Below are positions 1-9,159 of a stretch of 64,000 nt of DNA, piece after piece; positions within the stretch are counted from its first letter, which is position 1, and each line of letters starts with the position of its first letter. This stretch comes from Planctomycetota bacterium. Its GTDB lineage: Bacteria > Planctomycetota > UBA1135 > GCA-002686595. The notes beneath the pieces are model-generated. The model saw only the letters and a list, made by a program, of their open reading frames with translations, did not search any database and was not told the origin of the DNA. The stretch covers positions 62,001 to 126,000 of the forward strand of contig NZBA01000111.1 of NCBI GenBank assembly GCA_002686265.1. Reading direction: 5' to 3'. The position numbers and the translations under genes are program-made.

Positions 1-51
1 AGCGGGGAACGGGTGATCGAGGAGCGCCGTCCTCCGCCGGCGGAGGCGTGA
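1..51 (+). CDS. possible C-terminal end of a gene entering from the left
   Basis: Frame 1 is open from the first base and ends in TGA at 49-51, giving a 16-residue tail rich in Glu, Arg and Pro. A CTCCGCCGGCGGAG palindrome lies just before the stop. This could be the end of an upstream gene or a chance open stretch; the piece is too short to identify. Bases 52-276 show nothing else I recognise. Confidence 0.25.
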   Translation, partial: SGERVIEERRPPPAEA

Positions 52-276
52 GCACTCCCGTTACGATCACTCGGAAGGACCAGCTAGTGAGGACGCGTGT
101 TTTCTGCTCCTTTTTCGTGCGCGCCCCCCCGTTCCCGATCCTACGCCGGGTCCCCGGGCTCCCGGGCCCCGGCCTCGCCGCGGCCCGGGGAGGGCGCCGG
201 AAGACCGCAGAGCATACGAACTCGCACCGCGCACCGTCGAGATGAGGCCCGCTGGGCCGTAGAATCCCCGACTTCC

Positions 277-930
277 ATGGCGACGCCCTCTCGCATCGAG
301 CGCCTATCGCGCTCCCTCGCCCTCCTGGGCCCCCTGCTGCTCGCCTGGGCCTGCTGCGCCGCCCCGCCGAGCGCCGAGGATCTGTTCGACCGCGGCTTCC
401 GGAGCCCGTCCCAGACCTTCCGCACCTTCCAGACCGGCGTGCGCTCCGACGACGGCCGTACCGAGTACCGCTGCCTCTCGACGCGCTTCCGGCGCAAGCA
501 CCTGCTGAGCCAGCTGCTCTACCTCGAGTTCCGAGACGAGTGGTTCGCCTCCAAGCCGTGGCTGCGCGCGGCCATCGCCGGCGCGCGCGTCGTGAGCGTC
601 ACCTTCGAGGAGGGCGACAACCCCCGGCGCTGCGTCCTGACCGCCGCGGCCCTGGGCGAGCGGCTCGAAGTGCATCTGGTGCGCGAGGATTTCGTCCAGC
701 TCTACGAAGGCTCGAAGTTGCTGGCCGACGATCCGCTCGGGAAGGACGCCGTCTTCGCGGACCACGTGACGGTTTCCCCCGCGGATGGCGCACAGCGCGC
801 ACGCGGCGAGGCGCAACTCTCCTCCTCCATCCCGCCGGCCCGGATCACCGAGCTGCGCATCGGACAGGATTGGAAGATCGACGATGTGGAGAAGAGCGAG
901 GAGGCGCCGGAATCCGACGGCGCCTTGTGA
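277..930 (+). CDS. secreted or lipid-anchored protein of unknown function
   Basis: This 217-residue protein was not recognised. The ATG at 277 is preferred over an upstream in-frame start because it is followed at once by an export signal: a few Arg residues, then a Leu/Ala stretch ending AWACCAAPPS (about residues 15-34). The first Cys could be a lipobox cysteine, although position -3 is Ala rather than the usual Leu, so signal peptidase I cleavage is equally possible. The rest is a mixed alpha/beta sequence without membrane segments. Its stop lies 26 bases before the pyruvate phosphate dikinase start, so the two may share a transcript, but nothing links them functionally. Confidence 0.6.
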   Translation: MATPSRIERLSRSLALLGPLLLAWACCAAPPSAEDLFDRGFRSPSQTFRTFQTGVRSDDGRTEYRCLSTRFRRKHLLSQLLYLEFRDEWFASKPWLRAAIAGARVVSVTFEEGDNPRRCVLTAAALGERLEVHLVREDFVQLYEGSKLLADDPLGKDAVFADHVTVSPADGAQRARGEAQLSSSIPPARITELRIGQDWKIDDVEKSEEAPESDGAL

Positions 931-956
931 CCCCCAGACCGCAGGCGCTGACGAGG

Positions 957-3761
957 ATGACCATGCCCCGCTCCCCCAAGACAACCAAGACGACGAAGAC
1001 TGGCAAGACCAAGCCCAAGCGCCGTCCCCCGCGCAAGCCGCGCAACGTGTTCTCCTTTGGTCGCGCGAAGACCGAAGGCGACCGCGAGATGCGCGAGGTG
1101 CTCGGCGGCAAGGGCGCCAACCTGGCCGAGATGTGCAATCTCGGCCTGCCGGTACCGCCGGGCTTCACGATCTCGACAGCGGTGTGCACCCACTTCTCCG
1201 AGAATGACGGTGCCTACCCGCCCAGCCTCGCCAACGACGTGGAGGTGGCCCTCGGGCGCATCGAGCGCGAGCTCGGCAGGCACTTCGGCGACCCCGAGAA
1301 CCCGCTGTTGCTCTCGGTGCGTTCGGGCGCGCGGGTCTCCATGCCGGGCATGATGGACACGGTCCTGAACCTCGGCCTGAACGACAGGACCGTCGTCGGC
1401 CTCGCCAGGCGTTCGAACAGCGACCGTTTCGCATGGGACGCCTACCGGCGCTTCATCCAGATGTACGGCGACGTCGTGATGGGCGTGAAGGCCGAGGGCG
1501 AGGAGGACCGCGACCCCTTCTCTGCCGCCCTCGATGCCCTCAAGCGGCGCAAGCGGGTCGATCAGGACACCGACCTCGACGCCGCGGACCTGTGCAAGCT
1601 CGTCGAGGACTACAAGGCCATCATCAGCTCCCGCGCCGGGCGCCTGTTTCCCGAGGATGCGCGCGGCCAGCTCTGGGGCGCGATCGGCGCGGTGTTCGGC
1701 TCCTGGGACAATGAACGCGCCGTCGCCTACCGCGCCATGAACCACATCCCCGGTCACTGGGGCACGGCGGTGAACGTCATGGCGATGGTCTTCGGCAACC
1801 TGGGCGAGAGCTCGGGGACCGGGGTCGCCTTCACGCGCGACCCGGCCACTGGCGAGCGAACGTTCTACGGCGAGTACCTGATGAACGCCCAAGGCGAGGA
1901 TGTGGTCGCCGGGATCCGCACGCCGCTCCGGCTCGACACCTTGCGTGAGGCCTCACCCGAGGCCTATCGCGAGCTGAAACGCATCCAGAAACAGCTCGAA
2001 ACCCACTACCGGGACATGCAGGACCTCGAGTTCACCATCGAGGACGGGCGCCTGTTCATGCTCCAGTGCCGCGCCGGCAAGCGCACGGGATTCGCCGCGG
2101 TGCGCATCGCGGTCGACATGGTGCGCGAGGGCCTGATCTCCAAGGAGGAGGCGCTCGAGCGCATCGATCCCGAGGCGCTCAACCAGCTCCTGCAGCCGAT
2201 CTTCGACCCAGGCCAGCTCGCCGCCGCCGAGAGCGAGGGCAAGCTCCTCACGCGCGGGCTGAACGCGGGACCGGGCGCCGCGTGCGGGCGCGTCGTGTTC
2301 GACGCCACGGCCGCCACCGAGTGGGCCGCCAAGGGTCGCCAGGTGGTATTGGTGCGCGTCGAGACCTCACCCGAGGACATCAAGGGCATGCAGGCTTCTC
2401 AGGGGATCCTGACCGCCCGGGGCGGGATGACCAGCCACGCCGCTCTCGTCGCCCGCCAGATGGGCAAGGTCTGCGTGGCGGGGGCCGGCGAGCTCGACAT
2501 CGACCTCGCTCGACGGCGCTTGCGGGTCGCGGGACGTACGATTCGCGAGGGCGACTGGATCAGCATCGACGGCACGAGCGGGGCGATCTACGAGGGCCAG
2601 CTCGAGACGCGCGACGCGGAGGTCATCACGGCCCTGTTCGGCAAGCGCCGAGCGGCGGCGGCCAAGCGCAAGGGCCGGGTCTACCGCTCCTACGCGCGCC
2701 TGATGCGCTGGGCGGACGAGGCGCGCACGATGAAGGTCCGCACCAACGCCGACCAGCCCGACCAGTGCGAGACGGCCTTGGCGCTTGGTTGCGAGGGCAT
2801 CGGTCTGTGCCGCACCGAGCACATGTTCTTCGGCGAGAACAAGCTCTCCGCCGTGCGCGAGATGATCCTGGCCGAGAATACCGAAGAGCGCGAGCGCGCC
2901 CTCAAGCAACTCCTGCCCCTCCAGCGCAAGGACTTCGAGGGGATCTTCAAGGTCATGGGGACCCGTCCGGTGACGATCCGCACCCTCGACCCGCCCCTTC
3001 ACGAGTTCCTGCCCCACGACCCCTCCGACATCCGCGCCCTGGCCGCGGAAATGGGCGTAAGCGTGGCGCGCCTGCGAGCCAAGATAGACTCCCTGACCGA
3101 GCTGAACCCGATGCTCGGCCACCGCGGCTGCCGCCTGGGCATCGTCTATCCCGAGATCACGCGCACCCAGGCACGGGCCCTGTTCGAGGCGGCGGTCAAG
3201 GTGGCGCGCAAGACGCGCAAGAAGCCGCGCCCGGAGATCATGATCCCGCTGGTCGGGACGCTGAAGGAGCTGGCCTTGCAGGCAGCGGTCGTTCGCGTGG
3301 CGGCCGAGGAGGTCTTCACGCGCAAGAAGTCGCGCATCCCCTACCTGATCGGCACGATGATCGAGCTGCCGCGCGCGGCCCTGACGGCGGACGAGATCGC
3401 CTCCGAGGCGGAGTTCTTCTCCTTCGGCACCAACGACCTGACCCAGACCGCCTTCGGGATCAGCCGCGACGACTCGGGGAGGTTCGTCCCGGCCTACGTC
3501 GAGCGCGAGATCTACGCCGACGATCCTTTCGCGACCCTGGACACGCAGGGAGTCGGCCGCTTGATGGGAATCGCCTGCGCCGAGGGGCGCCGGACGCGGC
3601 CCGACATCAAGATCGGGATCTGCGGCGAGCACGGCGGGGACCCTCGCTCGATCGAATTCTGCCAGGAGCTAGGCCTCGACTACGTCTCCTGTTCCCCCTA
3701 TCGCCTGCCGATCGCCCGTCTGGCGGCCGCCCAGGCGGCCCTGCGGCGACGCGAGTCCTAG
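957..3761 (+). CDS. ppdK: pyruvate, phosphate dikinase
   Basis: Cytoplasmic enzyme interconverting pyruvate + ATP + Pi and PEP + AMP + PPi. The 934-residue product has the full family architecture: an N-terminal nucleotide-binding region (GGKGANLAEM near residue 50), the swivelling phosphohistidine domain with GGMTSHAA (His about residue 494), and a C-terminal PEP/pyruvate barrel with FSFGTNDLTQT and GICGEHGGDP (catalytic Cys about residue 889). It is slightly longer than typical bacterial enzymes because of a Lys/Thr/Pro-rich N-terminal extension of about 35 residues. ATGs occur in frame at 957 and 963. A GAGG six bases before 963 makes that a good alternative start. The identification is secure; physiological direction cannot be read from sequence. 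Confidence 0.97.
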   Translation: MTMPRSPKTTKTTKTGKTKPKRRPPRKPRNVFSFGRAKTEGDREMREVLGGKGANLAEMCNLGLPVPPGFTISTAVCTHFSENDGAYPPSLANDVEVALGRIERELGRHFGDPENPLLLSVRSGARVSMPGMMDTVLNLGLNDRTVVGLARRSNSDRFAWDAYRRFIQMYGDVVMGVKAEGEEDRDPFSAALDALKRRKRVDQDTDLDAADLCKLVEDYKAIISSRAGRLFPEDARGQLWGAIGAVFGSWDNERAVAYRAMNHIPGHWGTAVNVMAMVFGNLGESSGTGVAFTRDPATGERTFYGEYLMNAQGEDVVAGIRTPLRLDTLREASPEAYRELKRIQKQLETHYRDMQDLEFTIEDGRLFMLQCRAGKRTGFAAVRIAVDMVREGLISKEEALERIDPEALNQLLQPIFDPGQLAAAESEGKLLTRGLNAGPGAACGRVVFDATAATEWAAKGRQVVLVRVETSPEDIKGMQASQGILTARGGMTSHAALVARQMGKVCVAGAGELDIDLARRRLRVAGRTIREGDWISIDGTSGAIYEGQLETRDAEVITALFGKRRAAAAKRKGRVYRSYARLMRWADEARTMKVRTNADQPDQCETALALGCEGIGLCRTEHMFFGENKLSAVREMILAENTEERERALKQLLPLQRKDFEGIFKVMGTRPVTIRTLDPPLHEFLPHDPSDIRALAAEMGVSVARLRAKIDSLTELNPMLGHRGCRLGIVYPEITRTQARALFEAAVKVARKTRKKPRPEIMIPLVGTLKELALQAAVVRVAAEEVFTRKKSRIPYLIGTMIELPRAALTADEIASEAEFFSFGTNDLTQTAFGISRDDSGRFVPAYVEREIYADDPFATLDTQGVGRLMGIACAEGRRTRPDIKIGICGEHGGDPRSIEFCQELGLDYVSCSPYRLPIARLAAAQAALRRRES

Positions 3762-3773
3762 GAGTAGGGCCGC

Positions 3774-3800
3774 AGCGAGACGAAGACCTCTTCGTCGCTC
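3774..3800 (+). terminator. hairpin after ppdK
   Basis: Thirteen bases after the ppdK stop, GACGAAG and CTTCGTC form a 7-bp stem around a 4-base loop, with further partial pairing outward (AGCGA/TCGCT). No T-run follows, so it is only a possible intrinsic terminator. It lies between the convergent genes ppdK and the M28 peptidase and could serve either strand. Confidence 0.4.
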
Positions 3801-3887
3801 TAGAGGAGGGCGAAGTCGCAGTAGGCCCTTTTTCGACGGGCTGGGGGCAGCCCGAGTCTCCCGCGGAACGAGCGAAGCTCCCCGGCG

Positions 3888-5375
3888 TCAGAAATCGAGG
3901 GTGTCGGTCTGCAGGGCGTCCAGCAGGCGCACGACCAACCGCGCCACGCGGCGCAACTTGTCGTAGTCGATCTTGTCCGGTGTGTCCGTGGGCTGGTGGT
4001 AGTCCTCGTGGATCCCGGCGAAGAGGAAGGCCACCGGGATGCCCAGGCGCGCGAACATGGCCTGGTCCGAGCGGTGGTAGTAATCATCGGCGCTCTCCAG
4101 GACCGGGAAACCCTCCAGGGGCGCAAGGCGCTGGGCGAGCTTGACGATCCCGTTGTGCTGCGCGTGTTCCGCTGAGGGAGTGATGTACAACTCGTCTGGA
4201 GCGTTGCGCCCGATCATGTCGATGTTCAGGTTCGCGACAGGCCGACAACCCTCCGGCAACCAGGGAGCGTCGGACCAGGCGCGCGAACCCCACAGCCCCT
4301 TCTCCTCACCCGAGACCCAGATCAACAGCACCGAGCGCCGCATCGGGCCGTAGCGCCGCAGCGCCTCTGCGACTTGCAGGAGGCCGGTCGTCCCCGAACC
4401 GTTGTCGTCCGCGCCGTTCCAGATCTTGCCGCCGCGCGCGCCGACGTGGTCGTAGTGAGCGGAGACGATCAGGACCTCGCCCTTCAGCTCGGGATCGTTC
4501 CCGGGCAGGAAGCCGCAGACGTTCTCCATCTGCACACTCTCGCCGTCGTGAACCACGCGCCGCTCGTCGGAGAGGGTCAGCCCCAGATCGGCTCCCAGGG
4601 TCGGGGTCCAGCTCTCGAGCGGAACGTCCGCCGGTCGTCCGGAAGCGAGGGCCAGTAGGCGCAGGCCCGTGGACTGGGTGAGGGCCAATTGGGGGAAGAT
4701 CGACATGCGGCGCGAGGCCGCGCCGCGCTCGGTGGGGTAGCTGATGCGTCCCTCGATGAACGAGGCGAGGCCGGCGCCGTACTTCTCCGCGTAGGGCTCG
4801 CCGTCGAAGTCGGCGCGTGGAACGAGGACGACCCCCGCGCCGCCCGCCTTGCGCACGCGGCGGCGAACCCGACTGCCCGAGTGGCCGTCGTCCAGCACCA
4901 GGGCCCAGGCGTCCTCGATCTCACAGGCATCCAGGTCCTCGGTGCTGCCCGAGCCGGCGAAGACGACGCCGCCGCTGAAGTCGGCGTCCCCGCGCAGGTA
5001 GTTCGAGCGAAACCAGTAGTCGCTCCCCGGCGAGAGCTCCACGGCCGCCTCGGGGGCGCTCGCCACGAGCCGAGTGTGCTCCTCGTCGAGGCCGAGGCGC
5101 AGCAGTGGGTAGCGATGGAAGTAGCCGTCCTCAGCTCCGGGCTCGATCCCCAAGCGCTGCAACCGCGAGCGAATGAAGCGTGCCGCGACTACCAGGCCAT
5201 CGCTGGGCGTGTCGCGGCCGGCGAGAGCGTCGGAGGCGATGAAGTGGATGTCAGCCGAGACGTGATCGGCGGTGATCAGCTCCAGGGCCGCCTCCAGAGC
5301 GGCATCCGATCCGATGGCCGCGGCGGACGACGAGAGGGTGAGGAACGCGGCGGAGAGGCGTGTGATGGTCTTCAT
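3888..5375 (-). CDS. secreted M28-family zinc aminopeptidase
   Basis: Exported metallopeptidase, predicted to remove N-terminal residues using two zinc ions. The 495-residue product has an N-terminal signal peptide (about residues 1-20), a long middle region compatible with a protease-associated domain, and the M28 metal-binding series: SAHYDHVG (His about 307), NGADDNGSG, SGEEKGLWGS, NIDMIGR, and a final HEDYHQPTDT histidine. All expected ligands are visible. It is read leftward from a 148-base gap shared with the divergent von Willebrand-type gene. The family is clear; the substrate is unknown. A second M28 gene, with a PDZ-like domain, lies at 59.2 kb and is not a close copy. Confidence 0.92.
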   Translation of the reverse strand: MKTITRLSAAFLTLSSSAAAIGSDAALEAALELITADHVSADIHFIASDALAGRDTPSDGLVVAARFIRSRLQRLGIEPGAEDGYFHRYPLLRLGLDEEHTRLVASAPEAAVELSPGSDYWFRSNYLRGDADFSGGVVFAGSGSTEDLDACEIEDAWALVLDDGHSGSRVRRRVRKAGGAGVVLVPRADFDGEPYAEKYGAGLASFIEGRISYPTERGAASRRMSIFPQLALTQSTGLRLLALASGRPADVPLESWTPTLGADLGLTLSDERRVVHDGESVQMENVCGFLPGNDPELKGEVLIVSAHYDHVGARGGKIWNGADDNGSGTTGLLQVAEALRRYGPMRRSVLLIWVSGEEKGLWGSRAWSDAPWLPEGCRPVANLNIDMIGRNAPDELYITPSAEHAQHNGIVKLAQRLAPLEGFPVLESADDYYHRSDQAMFARLGIPVAFLFAGIHEDYHQPTDTPDKIDYDKLRRVARLVVRLLDALQTDTLDF

Positions 5376-5523
5376 GGCGGTGGACGCTCGACGGCGGGTG
5401 ACAGGCCATTCTACATCCTAGCCCGCCCCCCTCGCGAACCTCCCCGCCCGACACACGAACGGCCGAAGTCCGCCGCCCCCTCGGCCCTAGCCTCCGGCCG
5501 CGTCCGCAGCGTACCATCGCGAG

Positions 5524-7158
5524 ATGCTCCACCACCCGCTCCTCGCCGCTCCGCTCGCGCTGTGCGCCGCCCTCTTCTCCCCGTGGGCGGCCGCGGCTCA
5601 GGAAGGTGCCGATGCTGCCTTCGAGAAGGCGCACAAGCGATACGAGGAGTGCCTGCGGCGGGCGCCGTTTCTGATGCACACCCGCGGGCGCAGAGCCCTG
5701 GCCGAGAGCGGCGATCCGCGCGCCCTCGAGATCCTGGCCAAGAGCTACCGCAAGCCAGGCCAGCCCGAGGAGTTCGCCCGCTACCTGATCGCCGGGATCG
5801 CCACGCGACACTGCGTCGCCGACGAGCACGTCGAGATCTACGACGCCTGGCGCGAACGCCACGACGAACCCGAGGACGCCTGGCTGTGGTTTCGAGCCCT
5901 GACCGTGCGCGGCCAGAATCGCGGCGGGGAGGCCCTGGAGGAGCTGGCCCTCGGCGATGAGGACGCGTTCCTGCGCGGCGCGGCCATCGAGGCCCTGGCC
6001 GCCATCCGCGACAAGGGGCTCCTGGACCTGATCCCGCGCGTCTGCGAGCGCATGCCGAAGAAGACGGCCGAGCGCGCGGCGCTGGTGGGCGCCATGGGCA
6101 CGGCTCTGGCGAACACCGCGCGCGGCGACAAGGACACGCCGCGCTTCCGTTCCGCCGTCGTGGCCTACGCCCACATGCTCGACGAGGAACACGGCTTGCC
6201 GCACGCAGCCAAGCTGGTGGTCGCGCGCCACCTCGCCCAGCTCCTCGATGTGGACGAGCTGATCATCGAGTCACAGGCCTGGATCAACCTCCTGGCCGAC
6301 CGGGCGAATCCCTCGGCCGCGGACGAGGGGTACGTACGTCCGCGCTTCTTCGGCGTGGAGGCGACCGGCGAGCGGCTCTGCTTCGTGATCGACATGTCGG
6401 ATTCGATGTGCAAGGCGATCAACCCGGCCATCAAACCGGAGGGGCCCAAGACGGGGCCGATCAAGGAGCGCAAGCGCAAGAAGGGCGAGCTGCTGACCGA
6501 GGATGACCTCCCCTGGCACCGGATCACCACGCGCTTCGACCTCGCCCGCGAGCACCTGCGCATCTCCCTCGGCCAGCTCGACCCCGAGCAGCATTTCAGC
6601 GTGATCTTCTTCGGCACCCAGGCGGACCTCGTGGAGGGCTGCAAGGGGATGGTGAAGGCGTCGCGCTCCAACATCGCGCGGGTCATGAAGACCCTCGACG
6701 CCATCACGCCCGGGTCCCCGACCTCGATGCGCCCCGACGGCACCCTGCGCGGCACGACCAACCTGCACGGCGGCCTGCGCCGGGCGTTCATGGTCAAGAA
6801 GAAGGGCTTCGTGGCCGAGCACGCCTATGTCTCGCCGGTGGCCTTCGAGGAGGGCTGCGACACGATCTTCCTGCTCTCCGACGGCACGCCGAGCTGGGAC
6901 GATTGGGACTGCATGGACACCAACTACGGCGAGGATCAGGTCGGCGACCCCGAGAGCCACGCACCCATGGACGACGCGCCGCGCATGCACTACTCCGGTC
7001 CCTACGCGCGCATGAACAACCTGCTCGAGGACCTCGGGCGCATGAACCTCTTCCGCGAGGTCGAGATCAACTGCATCGGCATCGGCGAGGTGCAGCTAGG
7101 CTTCCTGAAACGCATGGCCGACATCGGCCAGGGCAAGGCGGTCCACATCGGCGGGTGA
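5524..7158 (+). CDS. secreted protein with von Willebrand factor A-like domain
   Basis: A 544-residue exported protein. The signal peptide is about residues 1-25, ending near AAAQEG. Residues 30-250 look helical and may be HEAT- or TPR-like, though no crisp repeat can be seen. From about residue 283 the sequence fits a von Willebrand A fold: FVIDMSDSM (the DxSxS part of a metal-ion-dependent adhesion site, about 289), a GTTNLHGGL segment that may give the Thr ligand, and LLSDGTPSWDD (the late Asp, about 449). Metal-dependent protein binding outside the cytoplasm is therefore likely; the partner is unknown. The gene stands alone, divergent from the M28 peptidase. Confidence 0.8.
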   Translation: MLHHPLLAAPLALCAALFSPWAAAAQEGADAAFEKAHKRYEECLRRAPFLMHTRGRRALAESGDPRALEILAKSYRKPGQPEEFARYLIAGIATRHCVADEHVEIYDAWRERHDEPEDAWLWFRALTVRGQNRGGEALEELALGDEDAFLRGAAIEALAAIRDKGLLDLIPRVCERMPKKTAERAALVGAMGTALANTARGDKDTPRFRSAVVAYAHMLDEEHGLPHAAKLVVARHLAQLLDVDELIIESQAWINLLADRANPSAADEGYVRPRFFGVEATGERLCFVIDMSDSMCKAINPAIKPEGPKTGPIKERKRKKGELLTEDDLPWHRITTRFDLAREHLRISLGQLDPEQHFSVIFFGTQADLVEGCKGMVKASRSNIARVMKTLDAITPGSPTSMRPDGTLRGTTNLHGGLRRAFMVKKKGFVAEHAYVSPVAFEEGCDTIFLLSDGTPSWDDWDCMDTNYGEDQVGDPESHAPMDDAPRMHYSGPYARMNNLLEDLGRMNLFREVEINCIGIGEVQLGFLKRMADIGQGKAVHIGG

Positions 7159-7233
7159 GGCCGGGCCCGGGGCCGCCGGGAGTCTCGCGGCTGGCCCGGA
7201 ACCGCCACCAGAGTCCGGGCTAGCCCGCATCCT

Positions 7234-7707
7234 TCACCGGGCTTCGAGCGGATTCGACGTCGGTGCGGTCCATCTCGTCCCGTCGGGACACCAGGCCCTG
7301 GCCGTCCCGTGCCTCTTCCCGTCCACGAGGGGGCACTCGGTCCATGCGGCTCCCTTCGGGTAGACCTCCCGGAGGACGGGAGCGTCCGGATCCGCGGCGA
7401 TGACCGGCTCGGCCTGTGCGACCCGGTCGCGGATCCGCTTGCCCGGGGGTAGACGCCGGCGGTTCCTCCCCACGGGCACGCCTGGGTCGGCGGTGGCCCC
7501 GCCGGGAGCGCCGGCGACACCACCGGATCGAGGCCACGACACCTCTTCCCTGGAGTCCGCGGGAGAGACTTGGGTCAGGCCGCGGGAGACCTGCATCCCT
7601 CCGTCGGGCCGCTGTGGAGCGAAGGAAGCAGCTCGGTCCGCCTGCTCCTCCCTCCACATCATCGAGAGCACGAGCGCGCCCGAGAGCAGCAGCCCCACCG
7701 ACAGCAC
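7234..7707 (-). CDS. small membrane-anchored protein with MORN-like C-terminus
   Basis: A 157-residue reading frame, not firmly recognised. It begins at a GTG with a hydrophobic stretch (about residues 1-17) that could anchor it, followed by a low-complexity Pro/Gly/Arg-rich region. The C-terminus (about 110-145) carries REVYPKGAAW and DGKRHGTARAWCPDGT, a spacing reminiscent of MORN or YwqK-type repeats. No ATG lies in frame between the GTG and the previous stop at 7780-7782, so the true start is uncertain; the upstream codons are Trp/Arg-rich and would suit the cytoplasmic side of an anchor. It is the last gene of the leftward signalling cluster, 72 bases after the preceding frame. Confidence 0.5.
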   Translation of the reverse strand: MLSVGLLLSGALVLSMMWREEQADRAASFAPQRPDGGMQVSRGLTQVSPADSREEVSWPRSGGVAGAPGGATADPGVPVGRNRRRLPPGKRIRDRVAQAEPVIAADPDAPVLREVYPKGAAWTECPLVDGKRHGTARAWCPDGTRWTAPTSNPLEAR

Positions 7708-7779
7708 ACCCCACCGGGTCGCTCGCCACCAGCCACCTCGCCGGCGTGTGGCGGCCCCGTCCCTGGGACGGCTGCCTCT

Positions 7780-8193
7780 TCAGCACCCGTTCCGTGCGCT
7801 GATGACGTACCCGGTCTTCGCCTTCACGTTGCCGCCAGCCGACCCCGTGCCACGATTCCAGGTGACGTTCCTGATGTTCTGATCCCGTGTGATCTTCGCC
7901 CTGCAGGCTCCGTCCTCACCCTCGCAGGCCTCCCACAGGACCGCCGTCTGTGGATCCTGTGCCAGGGCGAACTGGAGCGCGTGGTCTCCGGTTCCCTCGG
8001 GGACGTACCGGGTCATTCCGTCCTCGCAGTCCTCCGCTGCCCAGACACCGTTGGACTGGTGGTAGTCCGAGGCCGATCGCGAGATGACGCCCCTGCCGGC
8101 GAGCTCCTCCGCCGCCGAGGGGGAGGCTGCGCTCTGAGCAACCTCCGCAGCAGGGGCTCTCCCCTCACCACAATCGCCCAATCCCAGGCCCAC
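7780..8193 (-). CDS. probable small lipoprotein of unknown function
   Basis: A reading frame of at least 137 residues, not recognised. From the GTG at 8193 the protein has no full signal peptide. The same frame continues upstream, and starting at a CTG at 8223 would give a short Ala/Gly/Leu-rich signal ending LGLGDC, which resembles a lipobox. That CTG overlaps the TGA of the sigma-factor gene (CTGA), the kind of overlap used in translational coupling, so 8223 may be the real start despite the rare codon. The mature part has six further cysteines, including the last residue, which suits an exported disulphide-bonded protein. Its position suggests a secreted partner of the sigma/kinase system. 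Confidence 0.55.
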   Translation of the reverse strand: MGLGLGDCGEGRAPAAEVAQSAASPSAAEELAGRGVISRSASDYHQSNGVWAAEDCEDGMTRYVPEGTGDHALQFALAQDPQTAVLWEACEGEDGACRAKITRDQNIRNVTWNRGTGSAGGNVKAKTGYVISARNGC

Positions 8194-8219
8194 TCCAACG
8201 GCCAGGCAGCTCGCGCTCC

Positions 8220-9149
8220 TCAGGCGTCGCCACCCTCTCCGAGGGCTCTCGAGCGCAGGTACTGGACCGTCGAGGCCTGCATGCGTTCGATGAGCGGGTC
8301 GAGGTCCCCGTCACGGGAACGGCGCAGGTCGTCGAGGTTGGCCTGGCACAAGGGACAGGCGGTCTCGTCGAGGTGAAAGGCGACGAAGGTCCTCGGCCCC
8401 TCCTTCAAGGTGCCCGCGTCGTGGCGCGCGAGCCAGTAGCGCGCGGGACAACTGACACGGCCGTCGCGCCAGGCGCGGGCGACGTCGAGATCCAGGCGCG
8501 TCGCCGCGTCGGAGGTGGCGTCGGCCATCGCGCCCAGGAGCTGCCCGGAGCCGTCGCGCCGCAGAGCGAGATCCCGCAGGCGCTTGAGGGCGCGGAACTT
8601 GATCCCCGCCACCGCGGTCTCGTCGCGCAGACCGAAGCCCTCCCAGACGTCCCGGTTGCGCCGGCCGAGGGCGAACAGGGCCTCGATCACCGACAAGCGC
8701 GTGAACTCGCCCTGCTGCCAGGTTTCCTGGACCCACTCGCGCAGGACGCCGACGAGTAGGTGGTGTCCCTGGTCCGCCAGGTCGGTGCCATGGACGATCT
8801 GGCTCGGCGTATCGTCCTCGACCGCCAGGTCCTCCATCCCCGGCAGGCTCTCCGACGAGTCCACCGGTTGGCCGGCGCCGACGGCGTTGCGCCTGCGGAG
8901 GTGGTCGATGGCGCGGTTGCGACAGATGCCGAAGAGGTACTGCTCGAAAGTGTAGACCGGATCGAAGCTCTCGATCCCGCGCACGGCTCCGAGGAAGGCC
9001 TCCTGGACGATGTCCTCCCGCGCCTGGGCGTCCGCCACGCGGCGTGCGACGTAGGCCATCAGCCGACCGCAGAAGGCGCGCTCCACGCGCAGCCACTCCT
9101 CGTCGTCGAAGGCCCGCAGGTGGGCGATGTCCGGGGTCCACTCGCTCAC
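8220..9149 (-). CDS. ECF-type sigma factor with C-terminal Cys/His extension
   Basis: RNA polymerase sigma factor of 309 residues, starting at GTG. Region 2 is clear: REDIVQEAFLGAV (about 44-56) and EQYLFGICRNRAIDHLRRR (about 69-87). A region-4-like helix-turn-helix follows at about 175-200 (VAGIKFRALKRLRDLA). Ordinary ECF sigmas stop near 200 residues; this one has about 100 more, including FHLDETACPLCQANLDDL (about 254-271). That His-Cys-X2-Cys pattern recalls zinc-binding anti-sigma domains, so the protein may carry its own restraint. The kinase gene ends 10 bases upstream, so the two are almost certainly co-transcribed. Kinase-linked ECF groups are known in Planctomycetes. Confidence 0.9.
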   Translation of the reverse strand: MSEWTPDIAHLRAFDDEEWLRVERAFCGRLMAYVARRVADAQAREDIVQEAFLGAVRGIESFDPVYTFEQYLFGICRNRAIDHLRRRNAVGAGQPVDSSESLPGMEDLAVEDDTPSQIVHGTDLADQGHHLLVGVLREWVQETWQQGEFTRLSVIEALFALGRRNRDVWEGFGLRDETAVAGIKFRALKRLRDLALRRDGSGQLLGAMADATSDAATRLDLDVARAWRDGRVSCPARYWLARHDAGTLKEGPRTFVAFHLDETACPLCQANLDDLRRSRDGDLDPLIERMQASTVQYLRSRALGEGGDA

Positions 9150-9159
9150 GATCTGCTGC

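Noticed and set aside
7220-7786. A 188-codon leftward frame overlapping the small membrane protein
   Set aside because: Arg/Pro-rich without hydrophobic or motif content; the other frame has an anchor and a MORN-like end.
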